This document shows, piece by piece, positions 53,816 to 63,419 of a DNA stretch of 64,000 nucleotides. This DNA comes from Streptomyces sp. NBC_01428. GTDB taxonomy: Bacteria > Actinomycetota > Actinomycetes > Streptomycetales > Streptomycetaceae. Made by a program: the position numbers and the translations under genes. The notes below the pieces were generated by a model. The model saw only the letters and a list, made by a program, of their open reading frames with translations, had not been told where the DNA came from and did not search any database. The stretch covers positions 1,426,001 through 1,490,000 of the forward strand of contig NZ_CP109499.1 of the NCBI RefSeq assembly GCF_036231965.1, given 5' to 3'. Numbering within the stretch: position 1 is the first letter of the stretch; the number at the start of each line of letters is the position of its first letter.

Positions 53816-54900
53816 CAGAACATCACCACCGAGCGCAGCACGTCGCCGTGGTGCATCCGCTCGAACGCCGCCTCGATGTCGTCCAGCGCGATCGTCTCGC
53901 TGACGAACGCGCCGAGGTCCAGGCGGCCCTGGAGGTGGAGGTCGATCAGCATCGGGAAGTCGCGGGAGGGCAGGCAGTCGCCGTACCAGGACGACTTGAG
54001 GGAGCCGCCGCGGCCGAAGACGTCGAGCAGCGGGAGTTCGAGCTTCATCTCCGGGGTGGGGACCCCGACGAGGACGACCGTGCCGGCGAGGTCGCGGGCG
54101 TAGAAGGCCTGCTGGTACGTCTCCGGGCGGCCCACGGCGTCGATGACGACGTCGGCGCCGAAGCCGCCGGTGAGGGCCCGGATCGCCTCGACGGCGTCGT
54201 TCTCATGGGAGTTGACGGTGTGGGTCGCGCCGAGCTTCTCGGCGGTCGTGAGCTTGCGGTCGTCGATGTCCACCGCGATGATCTTCGCCGCGCCGGCGAG
54301 GCGTGCGCCCGCGATCGCCGCGTCGCCGACTCCGCCGCAGCCGATCACGGCGACCGTGTCGCCCCGGCCGACGTTGCCCGTGTTGATGGCTGCGCCGATG
54401 CCGGCCATCACTCCGCAGCCGAGGAGACCGGCCACCGCCGGGGAGACGGAGGGGTCGACCTTGGTGCACTGGCCGGCGGCGACGAGCGTCTTCTCCGCGA
54501 AGGCGCCGATGCCGAGCGCCGGGGACAGCTCGGTGCCGTCCGTCAGCGTCATCCTCTGCTTCGCGTTGTGGGTGTCGAAGCAGTACCAGGGCCGCCCGCG
54601 CAGACAGGCACGGCACTGCCCGCACACCGCGCGCCAGTTGAGGACGACGAAGTCGCCGGGTGCCACGTCCGTGACCCCGTCGCCGACCGACTCCACGATC
54701 CCGGCCGCCTCGTGACCGAGCAGGAACGGGAAGTCGTCGTTGATTCCGCCCTGCTTGTAGTGCAGGTCGGTGTGACAGACCCCGCAGGCCTGGATCTTCA
54801 CCACGGCCTCGCCGGGTCCCGGATCCGGCACGACGATGGTCTCGACACGCACCGGCTCGTTCTTGCCCGGTGCGATCACGCCCCGTACTTCCTGCGCCAT
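53815..54900 (-). CDS. mscR: S-(hydroxymethyl)mycothiol dehydrogenase (zinc-dependent, formaldehyde detoxification)
   Basis: 361 residues from ATG 54900 (AAAAGGGG upstream); the much longer in-frame extension was rejected. Zinc alcohol dehydrogenase fold: [19 protein letters not shown] (catalytic Cys), [20 protein letters not shown] (His-Glu), [15 protein letters not shown] (four structural Cys), [35 protein letters not shown] (NAD) and [17 protein letters not shown]. It corresponds to class III-like enzymes using mycothiol in actinobacteria (also called MscR or mycothiol-dependent nitrosothiol reductase). It oxidises the formaldehyde-mycothiol adduct with NAD. Cytoplasmic. Confidence 0.9.
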   Translation of the reverse strand: MAQEVRGVIAPGKNEPVRVETIVVPDPGPGEAVVKIQACGVCHTDLHYKQGGINDDFPFLLGHEAAGIVESVGDGVTDVAPGDFVVLNWRAVCGQCRACLRGRPWYCFDTHNAKQRMTLTDGTELSPALGIGAFAEKTLVAAGQCTKVDPSVSPAVAGLLGCGVMAGIGAAINTGNVGRGDTVAVIGCGGVGDAAIAGARLAGAAKIIAVDIDDRKLTTAEKLGATHTVNSHENDAVEAIRALTGGFGADVVIDAVGRPETYQQAFYARDLAGTVVLVGVPTPEMKLELPLLDVFGRGGSLKSSWYGDCLPSRDFPMLIDLHLQGRLDLGAFVSETIALDDIEAAFERMHHGDVLRSVVMF

Positions 54901-55045
54901 GTGACTGAGCCCCTTTTCGTAGTCGACGTTCCGTCGACCGACCCTACGGTGTGACCGACCGGTAGAAGGCCAGGTGGCCCCGGCGTCCGGGGTCCCGTCG
55001 CCGACGTAGCCTGAGTGTCCCGTCTCAACTCCCGCGAGGAGCGCC

Positions 55046-56800
55046 GTGAGCCTGACCGACACCGCGGGGCAGGTGCCCCCGTGGCGCCTGCTGCTCGGGT
55101 ACGTACGACCGCACCGCTGGGCGCTGTTCGCGGGCGCCCTGCTCGCGCTCGCCACCGGGGCGACCGGCCTGGTGCTGCCGCTGGTGGCGCGCGGGCTGAT
55201 CGACGACCTGTCGCACGACCGGGCCATCGGCCGCGCGCTGCTCGGGATGGCCGCGTTGGTGGTGACCAACACGGCCGTGGGGGCGCTGGGTTCGTTCGTG
55301 CTCCGGCGCACCGCCGAGTCGGTGGTGCTCGGCGCTCGGCGCGCGCTGTCGTCGTACCTGCTGCGGCTTCGGATACCCGCGGTGGACCGCAGCGAGCCCG
55401 GCGACCTGATGGCCCGCATCACCTCGGACACGACGCTGCTGCGCGAGGTCACCACCGATTCGCTGGTCGGCCTCGGCACCGGTGGTCTCACGCTGGTGGC
55501 GACGATCGTGATGATGGGTCTGGTCGACGTGGTGCTCCTGGGCGTCACCGTGGGCGTGGTGGTGTGCGCGGGGACGGTGCTCGGACTGATCGTGCCGCGT
55601 ATCAACCGGGCCAGCCGGCGGGCGCAGGACGCGGTCGGGGCGATGGGGGCCGCGCTGGAGCGGACCCTCGGCGCGCTGCGCACGGTCAAGGCGTCCGGCG
55701 CGGAGCACCGTGAGGAGGCGACCGTCCACGCGGCGGCCGAGGAGTCGTGGCGGCAGAGCGTGCGGGCCGCCAAGTGGTCCGCTGCGGCGGGCAACACGGC
55801 CGGTCTGGCCATGCAGACCGCGTTCATCACGGTCCTCGCGGTCGGCGGCGCCCGCGTCGCGACGGGCGCCATCGACGTGGGCACCCTGGTCGCCTTCCTG
55901 CTCTACGTCTTCTACCTGATGTCACCGATCCAGCAGGTGGTGGGAGCGGTCACGCAGTACCAGTCCGGCGCCGCCGCCCTCTCCCGTATCGAGGAGGCCC
56001 TGCGGCTGCCCGCCGAACCGGCCTCCCGGCCCGCGCCGCTGCCCACCCCGGGCGCCGAGCCGGCCGCCCTCGCGTTCGACGACGTCCGCTTCCGGTACGC
56101 GGACGATCTGCCGTACGTCCACCACGGGGTGACGTTCACCGTCCCGGCCCGTGGACTCACCGCGTTCGTCGGCCCGTCCGGCGCGGGGAAGACCACGGTG
56201 TTCTCGCTCATCGAGCGGTTCTACGACCCCGAGGCCGGCCTGATCACGGTGGACGGCCGGCCGCTGGAGGACTGGGACCTGCAGCTGCTCCGGTCCGCCA
56301 TCGGCTACGTGGAGCAGGACGCCCCGGTGCTGTCGGGTTCGCTGCGGGACAACCTCCTGATGGGCAATCCCGAGGCCGAGGAGGGCGAGTTGACCCGGGT
56401 GCTCAGGACGACGCGGCTGGACGGTCTGGTCTCCCGGCTGCCGCGTGGGCTGGAGACGCTCGTCGGCCATCGCGGCACGAAGCTGTCGGGCGGGGAGCGC
56501 CAGCGCGTCGCGATCGCGCGGGCCCTGCTGCGCCGCCCCCGGCTGCTGCTTCTCGACGAGGCCACGTCGCAATTGGACGCCGTGAACGAGGCCGCGCTGC
56601 GGGACACGGTCGCCGATGTGGCGCGGACGACGACGGTGCTGGTGGTCGCGCACCGGCTGTCCACCGTGACGACGGCCGACCGCATCGTGGTCATGGACGC
56701 CGGCCGCGTCCGCGCCGTCGGCACGCACCGGGAGCTGGTGGCCGCCGACCCGCTCTACGCCGAACTCGCCACCACCCAGTTCCTCGCGACCACCGGCTGA
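55046..56800 (+). CDS. ABC exporter, half-transporter with fused ATPase
   Basis: 584 residues from GTG 55046 with GAGGAG seven bases upstream. The membrane domain (about 10-310, six helices) begins [20 protein letters not shown]. The ATPase follows at ~345: Walker [14 protein letters not shown] (about 378-390), Q-loop [20 protein letters not shown], signature [18 protein letters not shown], Walker [15 protein letters not shown] and H-loop [10 protein letters not shown] homodimer is expected. Substrate cannot be predicted; these single-gene exporters move lipids, peptides or drugs. It is divergent from mscR and followed by a non-coding G+A-rich region. Confidence 0.92.
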   Translation: MSLTDTAGQVPPWRLLLGYVRPHRWALFAGALLALATGATGLVLPLVARGLIDDLSHDRAIGRALLGMAALVVTNTAVGALGSFVLRRTAESVVLGARRALSSYLLRLRIPAVDRSEPGDLMARITSDTTLLREVTTDSLVGLGTGGLTLVATIVMMGLVDVVLLGVTVGVVVCAGTVLGLIVPRINRASRRAQDAVGAMGAALERTLGALRTVKASGAEHREEATVHAAAEESWRQSVRAAKWSAAAGNTAGLAMQTAFITVLAVGGARVATGAIDVGTLVAFLLYVFYLMSPIQQVVGAVTQYQSGAAALSRIEEALRLPAEPASRPAPLPTPGAEPAALAFDDVRFRYADDLPYVHHGVTFTVPARGLTAFVGPSGAGKTTVFSLIERFYDPEAGLITVDGRPLEDWDLQLLRSAIGYVEQDAPVLSGSLRDNLLMGNPEAEEGELTRVLRTTRLDGLVSRLPRGLETLVGHRGTKLSGGERQRVAIARALLRRPRLLLLDEATSQLDAVNEAALRDTVADVARTTTVLVVAHRLSTVTTADRIVVMDAGRVRAVGTHRELVAADPLYAELATTQFLATTG

Positions 56801-57289
56801 CCGGGAAGGGCCCGGCCGACGCAGGGAAGCCCGGCGGACCAGGGGAAGCACGGCCGGAGCAAGGAGGGGAACGGCCGGGCTGCCGGGCAGAGGAGCCGGT
56901 GGCAGCGGCCGAGAAGGAGATCCGCCCGGGCAGAGGAGCGGCCGAACCCCGAGCAGGGGAACCGACCCCGGCCGAGGAACTCGACAGGCCCCGAGCAGGG
57001 GAGCGACCCCGGCCGAGGAGTCCCGGCCGACGCCGGAGGGGCGCGGCCGGTCGACCGTCCGAGCCGGCTGAAACCGGCCGAAGGCGTCCCTGCCGACGGG
57101 GCCGCGGTCATCGTCGCGAACCGGGTCGAGGCGGCCGTCGCGCCGGACCGGATCGAGTGATCGTTCCGACGCGTTCCAAGGCTCCGGAACAGGGGATTGT
57201 CGTGCGGATCGTCGCGAATCAGCGGTGATCCACACGACACCTCCCGAACCGCCACCGTTCGCTCACGGTGAGCGATGTCCTGGAATTCC
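56801..57289. other. Non-coding G/A-rich, low-complexity region
   Basis: Nearly 500 bases between the ABC exporter and the AraC gene without a supported gene. Degenerate runs based on GGCCGAGGA/GAGCAGGGGA dominate the first 300 bases. A minus-strand open frame spans much of it (56755-57336) but its translation is repeats of Gly/Arg/Pro/Ser-rich segments and overlaps the exporter end, so it looks like chance. Confidence 0.6.
56947..57019. repeat. Two near-identical 31/32-bp direct repeats
   Basis: CCCCGAGCAGGGGA followed by CGACCCCGGCCGAGGA occurs at 56947-56978 (with two extra bases, AC) and at 56989-57019 (with G), period 42. It belongs to a larger degenerate G/A-rich repeat field. Confidence 0.7.
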
Positions 57290-57318
57290 TTGGCCGGGGA
57301 CCGCCTCTCCTTTAGGGT
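57290..57318 (+). promoter_or_regulatory. Promoter of the AraC-family gene
   Basis: -35 TTGGCC (57290-57295), 17-base spacer, -10 TAGGGT (57313-57318). The transcript would begin about 85 bases before the ATG at 57412. Moderate match to the housekeeping consensus. Confidence 0.5.
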
Positions 57319-57411
57319 GATGCCTCCTTCCGCCACTCGGGGCGCCGTCCGCTCGGCGTGCGCCCCTCACCGCGCGGCAGGGCACGTCCCACCCGGATAC
57401 ACAGGCGACTC

Positions 57412-58320
57412 ATGACGGTCAGATACGGACACCCGGCCGGGCAGGCCACCCCCGAGGACACCTCCGCGGCCTCCGTCGGCACCACCGCCGGACTGGAAGT
57501 GATCCCGCTGGCCGCCCTGCGCGCCGCGTCCCGCAGCCGCGGGACCGGTCCCGACAGGCCGCAGCGCCCCCCCTGTCACCACCTGCTGACGCTCTCCTCC
57601 GGCACCCTGCGGCCGACCGTGGACTTCACCGCCTACGACGTCGGGCCCGGCGCCTGGCTGTGGGCCCGCCCCGGACAGGTTCTTCAGTGGGGAGATCTCA
57701 CGCACGCCGAGGGAACAGTGATCGTCTTCGGGCACGACGTCCCCGACCCGGCCACCGCGCGCGCGGCGGGGCTCGACGATCCGCACGCACGCGTGCTGCG
57801 CACCCCGGAGGCCGAGGACGCCGTGTCCCTGCGGGCGGCGGGCGACCATCTGCGGCACGAGTTCCAGGGCCGCGGCGGACTGCCGGCCGACGCGCACGCC
57901 GCCGTACTGCGTCATCTGCTGGACGTGCTGATCCTGCGGGTGGCCCATCTCGGCACGCCGGGCGACCCGGACCAGGAACCAGGGGAAACCTTTCTGCGGT
58001 TCCGTGCCGCGGTCGAACGGGACTTCGCGCGCACCCGCCGCGTCGACGACTACGCCGTCGCTCTCGGCTACTCGACGCGGACGCTGTCCCGGGCGACCCT
58101 GGACGCGGTGGGGGTCGGCGCCAAGGAGTTCGTCGACCGCCGGGTCGTCCTGGAGGCGAAGCGGCTGCTCGCCCACACCGATCTGGCGGCCGCCCGTATC
58201 GCCGGCGGGCTGGGCTTCTCCAGCGCCACGAACTTCGCGAAGTACTTCCACCAGCGGGCCGGTCAGGCCCCGATCGCGTTCCGCACGACGGTCCGGGGCG
58301 AGGGGCCGTCCGGGGTGTGA
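57412..58320 (+). CDS. AraC-family transcriptional regulator
   Basis: 302 residues from ATG 57412; the frame extends upstream to 57358 but without a better site. Residues ~45-200 form an AraC cupin-like sensor (PPCHHLLTLSSGTLRPTVDF, AYDVGPGAWLWARPGQVLQW, GTVIVFGHDVPDPATARAAG). The C-terminal HTH_18 domain (about 215-295) shows VDDYAVALGYSTRTLSRATLDAV and LLAHTDLAAARIAGGLGFSSATNFAKYFHQ with the second helix. It activates or represses target genes in response to a small molecule. No adjacent target is obvious; the gene ends at a strong terminator. Some similarity to HxlR-independent drug-response AraC proteins cannot be judged. Confidence 0.85.
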   Translation: MTVRYGHPAGQATPEDTSAASVGTTAGLEVIPLAALRAASRSRGTGPDRPQRPPCHHLLTLSSGTLRPTVDFTAYDVGPGAWLWARPGQVLQWGDLTHAEGTVIVFGHDVPDPATARAAGLDDPHARVLRTPEAEDAVSLRAAGDHLRHEFQGRGGLPADAHAAVLRHLLDVLILRVAHLGTPGDPDQEPGETFLRFRAAVERDFARTRRVDDYAVALGYSTRTLSRATLDAVGVGAKEFVDRRVVLEAKRLLAHTDLAAARIAGGLGFSSATNFAKYFHQRAGQAPIAFRTTVRGEGPSGV

Positions 58321-58391
58321 GTCCCGGACCCGCCCCGCTCGACGACTCCGGGCCCGAGCACTCCCCCCGTGGACACGGACAGCCGCACGCA

Positions 58392-58435
58392 CGGCGGGCC
58401 CCCGCGGAACGTCGTCGTTCCGCGGGGGCCCGCCG
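58392..58435. terminator. Strong bidirectional hairpin
   Basis: A 20-bp perfect stem: arms 58392-58411 and 58416-58435 (GGCGGGCCCC... with ...GGGGCCCGCC), loop TCGT. It lies between the AraC gene end (58320) and the end of the converging small secreted-protein gene (58469). Confidence 0.88.
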
Positions 58436-58468
58436 CCGTCGCGCCGGAGCCGGCGCACACTGGCTCGG

Positions 58469-58765
58469 CTAGCTCTCGATGCCGCCGAGCAGCCCGGTGA
58501 CGGGCGCGGCGAGGTCGGTGACCTGGTGGAGCTGGTTCAGGTCGTTCAGCCCGTTGAGGCCCTTGAGCTGCGCGGAGGGCCTCGGGAGCTCGGCCTGGTG
58601 CTCGGCCGGGATGTCGCTCAGGGCGAGCGAGTCGAGCGTGGCGATGGGGTTCAGCTTCCCGGCGTCGTGGGCCTCGGAGCCCGCCGCGGCCGCCATCGGG
58701 GCGGCGAGTCCCGTGACGCCGATGGCGAGACCAACGGCGGCGGCGATACGTCGTGTTGAGATCAT
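58469..58765 (-). CDS. Small secreted protein of unknown function
   Basis: 98 residues from ATG 58765 (TGAAAG upstream). A signal peptide (MISTRRIAAAVGLAIGVTGL, cleavage around AAAAGS, ~28) leaves a ~70-residue mature peptide with little charge: GKLNPIATLDSLALSDIPAE, then LKGLNGLNDLNQLHQVTDL, a regular LN-x-L repeat and a hydrophobic tail (APVTGLLGGIES). Similar exported proteins are found in many Streptomyces and resemble, at low level, ATP-binding-unrelated surface proteins. Function unknown. No cysteines. Confidence 0.75.
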   Translation of the reverse strand: MISTRRIAAAVGLAIGVTGLAAPMAAAAGSEAHDAGKLNPIATLDSLALSDIPAEHQAELPRPSAQLKGLNGLNDLNQLHQVTDLAAPVTGLLGGIES

Positions 58766-58938
58766 GCTTTCAGCAACGGCCACGGACCCCGCGCGGACAC
58801 GGCCCGCCCGCCGGGCTCACCCGAGAGGCGCATCACGGGGGCCCGCGTTTGCCGTCCGCCCCGAGGCGGAGGAGGCTCGTTACAGAGGCCCTTCGCGGCC
58901 GGCTCCTGGCCGGTCGCGGACTTCCCGAGGAGGTCACC

Positions 58939-59304
58939 ATGGGCACAGCGGCAGCCCCCGCCTTCGACACCGAAGCGCTGCGCCGGGGCATCGAGGGAGA
59001 CAGGGCGGCAGATCTGCTGTCGCTCTACGCCGACGACGCGGAACTGCGGGTCGTCGACCGGAACACCCAGCCCAGCCATCCGATGGTCAAACACGGTCGT
59101 GCCGAGATCGGCGCCATGCTCGACGACGTGTACAGCCGGGACATGACGCACAGGATGGACCAGTGCGTCGTCCAGGGCGACCACGTCGCCTTCACCGAGT
59201 CCTGCGAGTACCCCGACGGGGTCCGGGTGATGAGCACGTCGATGATGTCGCTCCGCGACGGCAAGATCGTCGACCAGACGCTGGTACAGGCATGGGACGA
59301 GTAG
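58939..59304 (+). CDS. SnoaL-like nuclear transport factor 2 family protein
   Basis: 121 residues from ATG 58939, preceded by GAGGAGG. NTF2-like fold: DTEALRRGIEGDRAADLLSLY, ADDAELRVVDRNTQPSHPMV, GRAEIGAMLDDVYSRDMTH, QCVVQGDHVAFTESCEYPDG and MMSLRDGKIVDQTLVQAWDE. Members of this group are small-molecule isomerases or hydrolases; substrate unknown. It is divergent from the small secreted-protein gene with a 173-base gap and precedes a 372-base non-coding region. Confidence 0.8.
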   Translation: MGTAAAPAFDTEALRRGIEGDRAADLLSLYADDAELRVVDRNTQPSHPMVKHGRAEIGAMLDDVYSRDMTHRMDQCVVQGDHVAFTESCEYPDGVRVMSTSMMSLRDGKIVDQTLVQAWDE

Positions 59305-59676
59305 GAAGGAACTGGCCGAAGGTCCAGATCAGGTCGAGTCTGAACTGGACCTTCTCGGCGAGCGCGGGGATGGGCCGCTCCAGGCCCACCCGGACGCGGC
59401 GCCGGCCGGTCTCCGCGGCGGGCCTGCGGGTGTCCGCCTCCCTGCTGGACTCCCTCCTCAGGGCGGCGCGTTCACAGCAGCCGCCCGGGCCCCCGCGGGC
59501 CGTCCGCCGGCTGCGTATCCGACGGCGGTGAGCCCGGCCTCGGCGCCCGCGGACGGCGATCCGGGGTGCGCAGATCGGCCCGATGCCCCGAGGACCCGGG
59601 GACCCGACAGCGACCGCCGTGCCGTCGAAGCGGACCGTCACAACGACCCGTCCGCCCGAGGAGTCGGCGCAGGGAG
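59305..59676. other. Intergenic region, no gene supported
   Basis: A 10-bp inverted repeat (GAAGGTCCAG 59318-59327 with CTGGACCTTC 59345-59354) with a 17-base loop lies just after the SnoaL-like gene and may act as its terminator. A minus-strand open frame (59192-59728) has no recognisable family and covers the 3' end of the SnoaL-like gene, so it is not called. Confidence 0.5.
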
Positions 59677-60711
59677 TCAGCGCAGCCAGGCGGAGTAGGA
59701 CATCACGTCGCCCTTCTTCACGCCCCACTCGGGGTCGCCCCGGGTGACGGTGTCCTCCAGGCCGAGGACCGTTCCGGTCGCCGGGTCCAGAATGAGCATC
59801 CGGCGGACCGAGTGGGTCCTGTCCGCGTAGACGTACGCCTGTCCGGGGCGGCCCAGCCGGTCGGTGACGGCTCCGACGGGGCGCAGGTCCGGGGCGTCGG
59901 CGAGGACGCGGGTGAGGGCGGCGGTCTCCCGGCTACCGAGCGTCCAGTTGTCCAGCAGCGTGCCGACGGCGTCGAGGAGGCCACCGGTATCCATGGCGTC
60001 GAGGCGGTCGATCTCCTCCAGGTAGGCACGCAACCGCCGTGTGTCGTGCGGGGGGCGGGCGCTCGGCGGGGCGTCGCTCCAGCTCGGCGGGTACGTCCGA
60101 CGGCTGATGACATGGCCGTCCTCGACCGTACGGGGGACGGGGTCGGCGTCGGTGACGACGGGCTTCCCGGGGTGGCTCGGGTCGGTCGCCACGACGAGTT
60201 CCGTGTGACTGTCGTCCGCCGCCCAGCGCACGACGCGTTCCTCGGGCAGGGTGACGGGCGGCCGGGCTCCGGGCCCCGAGGTCATGCTCAGGCTCCAGGT
60301 CTGCACATGGGTTCCCTGGCGGAGCCCGCGTCGCGCACCCTGAGCGGCGGCCCGGTCGGCGAGCACGTCCAGGGGCAGCGGGGCGGAGCCCGTCTCCACG
60401 ACCAGGGGGCGCGGGGCGGCGACCGCGGGGACGGTGGCGGGGCCGGACAGGGTGAGGGCCAGGACGACGGCGCCGACGGCGGCCGCCGCGGTGACGGTCC
60501 AGGCCCAGTCGCGGGGGCGGCGCGGCCGGAGGGCGTCGAGCAGCGGGCCGAGGCGGGGACGGCGTCCGGTCCTGGCGGGCTGCGCGCGGCCGGTGCGGGT
60601 CAGGACCTGGAGACGGTGTTCGGCCCTCGGGTCGAGCGGGCGGTCGTGGAAGCGGGGGTCGTCGGCGGGCACCGGGTTGGCGCGGCGCAGCAGGTCGAGT
60701 TCGTCAGCCAT
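59677..60711 (-). CDS. CU044_5270 family protein (probable membrane partner of ECF sigma factor)
   Basis: 344 residues. The N-terminal ~65 residues are cytoplasmic ([36 protein letters not shown]), one membrane helix follows (WAWTVTAAAAVGAVVLALTL, about 67-90), and the extracytoplasmic part carries the CU044_5270 landmarks (VQTWSLSMTSG, LDNWTLGSRETAALTRVLAD, DLRPVGAVTDRLGRPGQAYVYA, ILDPATGTVLGLEDTVTRG). It overlaps the sigma gene by eight bases. In actinobacteria this pair is common and is taken to be a sigma/regulator couple, with the membrane protein as the anti-sigma-like sensor. Mechanism inferred, not demonstrated. Confidence 0.85.
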   Translation of the reverse strand: MADELDLLRRANPVPADDPRFHDRPLDPRAEHRLQVLTRTGRAQPARTGRRPRLGPLLDALRPRRPRDWAWTVTAAAAVGAVVLALTLSGPATVPAVAAPRPLVVETGSAPLPLDVLADRAAAQGARRGLRQGTHVQTWSLSMTSGPGARPPVTLPEERVVRWAADDSHTELVVATDPSHPGKPVVTDADPVPRTVEDGHVISRRTYPPSWSDAPPSARPPHDTRRLRAYLEEIDRLDAMDTGGLLDAVGTLLDNWTLGSRETAALTRVLADAPDLRPVGAVTDRLGRPGQAYVYADRTHSVRRMLILDPATGTVLGLEDTVTRGDPEWGVKKGDVMSYSAWLR

Positions 60712-61267
60712 GGCCGTCTTCCTTCGGGGTGTCGCGGCGGGGCGTCGCGGGGCCGGCGGCCACGCTGATCCGCAGGCCGTCTATCTCGGCGGCGAGCCGG
60801 CGGCGGGCGCGGTGCAGACGCATCGCCGCGGCGCGGCTGCCGCAGCCGAGCGCGACGGCGATCTCGTCGACACCGAGTTCCTCCCAGGCCGTCAGGCGCA
60901 GGACTTCCTGGTCGGACGGGGCGAGCCGGGCCAGCGCCTCGTGCACCCAGTCGGCGGGGGAACCGGCGTCGGGGCCCTGGACGACGTGCTTGCCGTGCGC
61001 GCTCTCGTCGTTGCCGATCCGGTCGAGGAGCCTACGGCGGCGCCCGTAGCCGCGTACCGCGTTGGCCAGGCAGTGGCGGGCCACGCCGTACAGCCAGGGA
61101 AGAGGGATGGCCGGCAGGTCGTTCCGCCGTCGCCAGGCGACGGTGAAGACCTCGGCCACCACCTCCTCGACATCACTGCTGCGGCCGTCCAGTCGCCGCG
61201 CAACATAGCGGCTGACCGCCCAGTAGTGCTCGCGATAGGCAGCGGCGAAGCTCTCGTCGTCGCTCAT
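60704..61267 (-). CDS. RNA polymerase ECF-type sigma factor
   Basis: 187 residues. Region 2 ([60 protein letters not shown], about 7-82) and region 4 ([48 protein letters not shown], about 105-160). The C-terminus adds ~25 polar residues ([17 protein letters not shown]). It directs transcription of a regulon that typically includes itself and the CU044_5270 gene downstream; no -35 GGAAC-type site was located with confidence. It is divergent from the cytochrome oxidase gene. Confidence 0.9.
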   Translation of the reverse strand: MSDDESFAAAYREHYWAVSRYVARRLDGRSSDVEEVVAEVFTVAWRRRNDLPAIPLPWLYGVARHCLANAVRGYGRRRRLLDRIGNDESAHGKHVVQGPDAGSPADWVHEALARLAPSDQEVLRLTAWEELGVDEIAVALGCGSRAAAMRLHRARRRLAAEIDGLRISVAAGPATPRRDTPKEDGHG

Positions 61268-61298
61268 GATCGGTAGGTGTCCGGCACGTCCTCCATGG

Positions 61299-61312
61299 TC
61301 ACACCCGTGTGA
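61299..61312. promoter_or_regulatory. Short inverted repeat in the sigma/ctaD divergent gap
   Basis: TCACAC-CC-GTGTGA (61299-61312) lies in the 106-base gap between the ECF sigma gene and ctaD. It is the inverse of CRP/Rex-type TGTGA half-sites, so the protein that binds it is unknown. Possible operator. Confidence 0.4.
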
Positions 61313-61373
61313 TGTGACGCTCGTCGCAGGGCTTCAGTGTGACGGCCGTGCGGGCGCCGGACACAGGCGGGGC

Positions 61374-63062
61374 ATGGAGAGCAACACTGACACGGCGCTG
61401 CCCGCGCCCCCTCCGGTGCGCGTACGCCGCCGGGGAACCGCCGCGGTGAGATGGCTGACCACCACGGACCACAAGACGATCGGAACGCTCTATCTGGTCA
61501 CGGCGTTCGGATTCTTTTGCCTGGCCGGGGTGATGGCACTGCTGATGCGCGCCGAACTGGCGCGACCCGGGCTGCAGATCATGTCGAACGAGCAGTTCAA
61601 CCAGGCGTTCACGATGCACGGCACGGTCATGCTGCTGATGTTCGCGACGCCGCTGTTCGCCGGGTTCGCGAACTGGATCATGCCGTTGCAGATCGGTGCG
61701 CCCGATGTGGCGTTCCCCCGGTTGAACATGCTGGCCTACTGGCTCTATCTGCTCGGTTCGCTCATCGCGGTCGGCGGGTTCCTCACCCCGCAGGGCGCGG
61801 CCGACTTCGGCTGGTTCGCGTACGCCCCGCTGTCGGACGCGGTGCACTCGCCGGGTGTCGGAGCCGACATGTGGATCATGGGGCTGGCCTTCTCCGGCTT
61901 CGGCACGATCCTCGGTTCGGTCAACTTCATCACGACGATCATCTGCATGCGGGCCCCCGGCATGACGATGTTCCGGATGCCGATCTTCGTGTGGAACGTG
62001 CTGCTCACGGGTGTCCTCGTGCTGCTCGCTTTCCCCGTTCTCGCGGCGGCGCTGTTCGCCCTGGAGGCGGACCGGAAGTTCGGTGCCCACGTGTTCGACG
62101 CGGCGAACGGCGGGGCCCTGCTCTGGCAGCACCTCTTCTGGTTCTTCGGTCATCCGGAGGTGTACATCATCGCGCTGCCCTTCTTCGGGATCATCAGCGA
62201 GGTGATCCCGGTGTTCTCCCGCAAGCCGATGTTCGGGTACATGGGACTGATCGGGGCGACCATCGCGATCGCCGGTCTGTCGGTGACCGTGTGGGCGCAC
62301 CACATGTACGTCACGGGCGGTGTCCTGCTGCCCTTCTTCTCGTTCATGACGTTCCTGATCGCGGTGCCGACCGGCGTGAAGTTCTTCAACTGGATCGGCA
62401 CGATGTGGCAGGGTTCGCTGTCCTTCGAGACGCCGATGCTGTGGGCGGTCGGCTTCCTGGTGACCTTCGTGTTCGGCGGCCTGACGGGGGTGATGCTGGC
62501 CTCTCCGCCGATGGACCTCCCCGTCTCGGACAGCTACTTCGTGGTGGCGCACTTCCACTACGTGATCTTCGGGACGGTCGTGTTCGCGATGTTCTCCGGA
62601 TTCCACTTCTGGTGGCCCAAGTTCACCGGCCGGATGCTGGACGAGCGCCTCGGGAAGATCACCTTCTGGACGCTGTTCATCGGCTTCCACGGCACCTTCC
62701 TCGTCCAGCACTGGCTGGGTGCCAACGGCATGCAGCGCCGGATCCCGGACTACCTGGCGGTGGAGGGGCTCACCACACTCAACACGGTGTCCACCATCTC
62801 GTCGTTCCTGCTCGGCATCTCGTTCCTGCCGTTCCTCTACAACGTCTGGAAGACCGCCCGCTACGGGGAGAAGGTCGAGGTGGACGACCCGTGGGGGTAC
62901 GGCCGTTCCCTGGAGTGGGCCACCTCCTGTCCGCCGCCCCGCCACAACTTCCGCGTCCTGCCGCGTATCCGGTCGGAGTCCCCGGCGTTCGACCTGCACC
63001 ATCCCGGGATCGCCGCCGCTCAGGCCGTCCGCTCGGAGGCGGCGTCCGGGCAGTTGCGGTGA
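61374..63062 (+). CDS. ctaD: Cytochrome c oxidase subunit I (haem-copper oxidase, aa3-type)
   Basis: 562 residues from ATG 61374, the usual length, twelve hydrophobic helices. Ligand motifs: [20 protein letters not shown] (haem a His), [20 protein letters not shown] (CuB His plus the cross-linked Tyr), [12 protein letters not shown] (two CuB His) and [20 protein letters not shown] (haem a/a3 His). K-channel segments [11 protein letters not shown] and [14 protein letters not shown] are typical. It reduces O2 in the cytoplasmic membrane. No ctaC or ctaE gene is in this window, so it is a solitary subunit I, probably a second copy. It is coupled with a small membrane-protein gene that starts four bases before its end. 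Confidence 0.93.
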   Translation: MESNTDTALPAPPPVRVRRRGTAAVRWLTTTDHKTIGTLYLVTAFGFFCLAGVMALLMRAELARPGLQIMSNEQFNQAFTMHGTVMLLMFATPLFAGFANWIMPLQIGAPDVAFPRLNMLAYWLYLLGSLIAVGGFLTPQGAADFGWFAYAPLSDAVHSPGVGADMWIMGLAFSGFGTILGSVNFITTIICMRAPGMTMFRMPIFVWNVLLTGVLVLLAFPVLAAALFALEADRKFGAHVFDAANGGALLWQHLFWFFGHPEVYIIALPFFGIISEVIPVFSRKPMFGYMGLIGATIAIAGLSVTVWAHHMYVTGGVLLPFFSFMTFLIAVPTGVKFFNWIGTMWQGSLSFETPMLWAVGFLVTFVFGGLTGVMLASPPMDLPVSDSYFVVAHFHYVIFGTVVFAMFSGFHFWWPKFTGRMLDERLGKITFWTLFIGFHGTFLVQHWLGANGMQRRIPDYLAVEGLTTLNTVSTISSFLLGISFLPFLYNVWKTARYGEKVEVDDPWGYGRSLEWATSCPPPRHNFRVLPRIRSESPAFDLHHPGIAAAQAVRSEAASGQLR

Positions 63063-63412
63063 CGGCCATGGACGACCGTCCGGCGACGGCGGACGCCCTG
63101 ATCAGGGAACTGGAGGGTCATCTCCTGGTCGCGGCGGTACGGGCGGAGGGCCGCGCCGAGGCGGTGCGCTTCGCCGGCTCGCTGGCGTGGCTCACGGACA
63201 GCCAGCGCGACGAGGTGGAGACCCGGTTCGAGGAGGCCCACCTCGCGCTCGCCCGGCTGTCCTGGGAACGCACCGCCCGCCGGGGAGGGGAGCTGCGGGC
63301 CGAGTACGAGGAGCGGTACCGCGCCCTGCGCAGACGCTGGTGCGCGGCAGTCCTTCTGGGCGCCGCCCTCGCGCTGGCGGCGCTGGCGCTGACGACCGTC
63401 CGGGTCGGGTGA
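63059..63412 (+). CDS. Small membrane protein downstream of ctaD
   Basis: 117 residues from GTG 63059, which overlaps the ctaD stop (GTGA); ATG 63068 would give 114 residues. The N-terminal ~85 residues are helical and charged ([40 protein letters not shown]), then one membrane helix near the end ([20 protein letters not shown], about 93-112) with basic residues in front (RYRALRRRW). No recognised family. It may be a small oxidase-associated subunit; translational coupling is the only evidence. Confidence 0.65.
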   Translation: MTAMDDRPATADALIRELEGHLLVAAVRAEGRAEAVRFAGSLAWLTDSQRDEVETRFEEAHLALARLSWERTARRGGELRAEYEERYRALRRRWCAAVLLGAALALAALALTTVRVG

Positions 63413-63419
63413 CCCGGGT

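Noticed and set aside
56755..57336. Minus-strand open frame of 193 residues in the G/A-rich gap
   Set aside because: Low-complexity repeats, overlap with the exporter end and no ribosome site.
59192..59728. Minus-strand open frame of 178 residues
   Set aside because: Overlaps the SnoaL-like gene and shows no family similarity; the start is an Arg-rich shadow.
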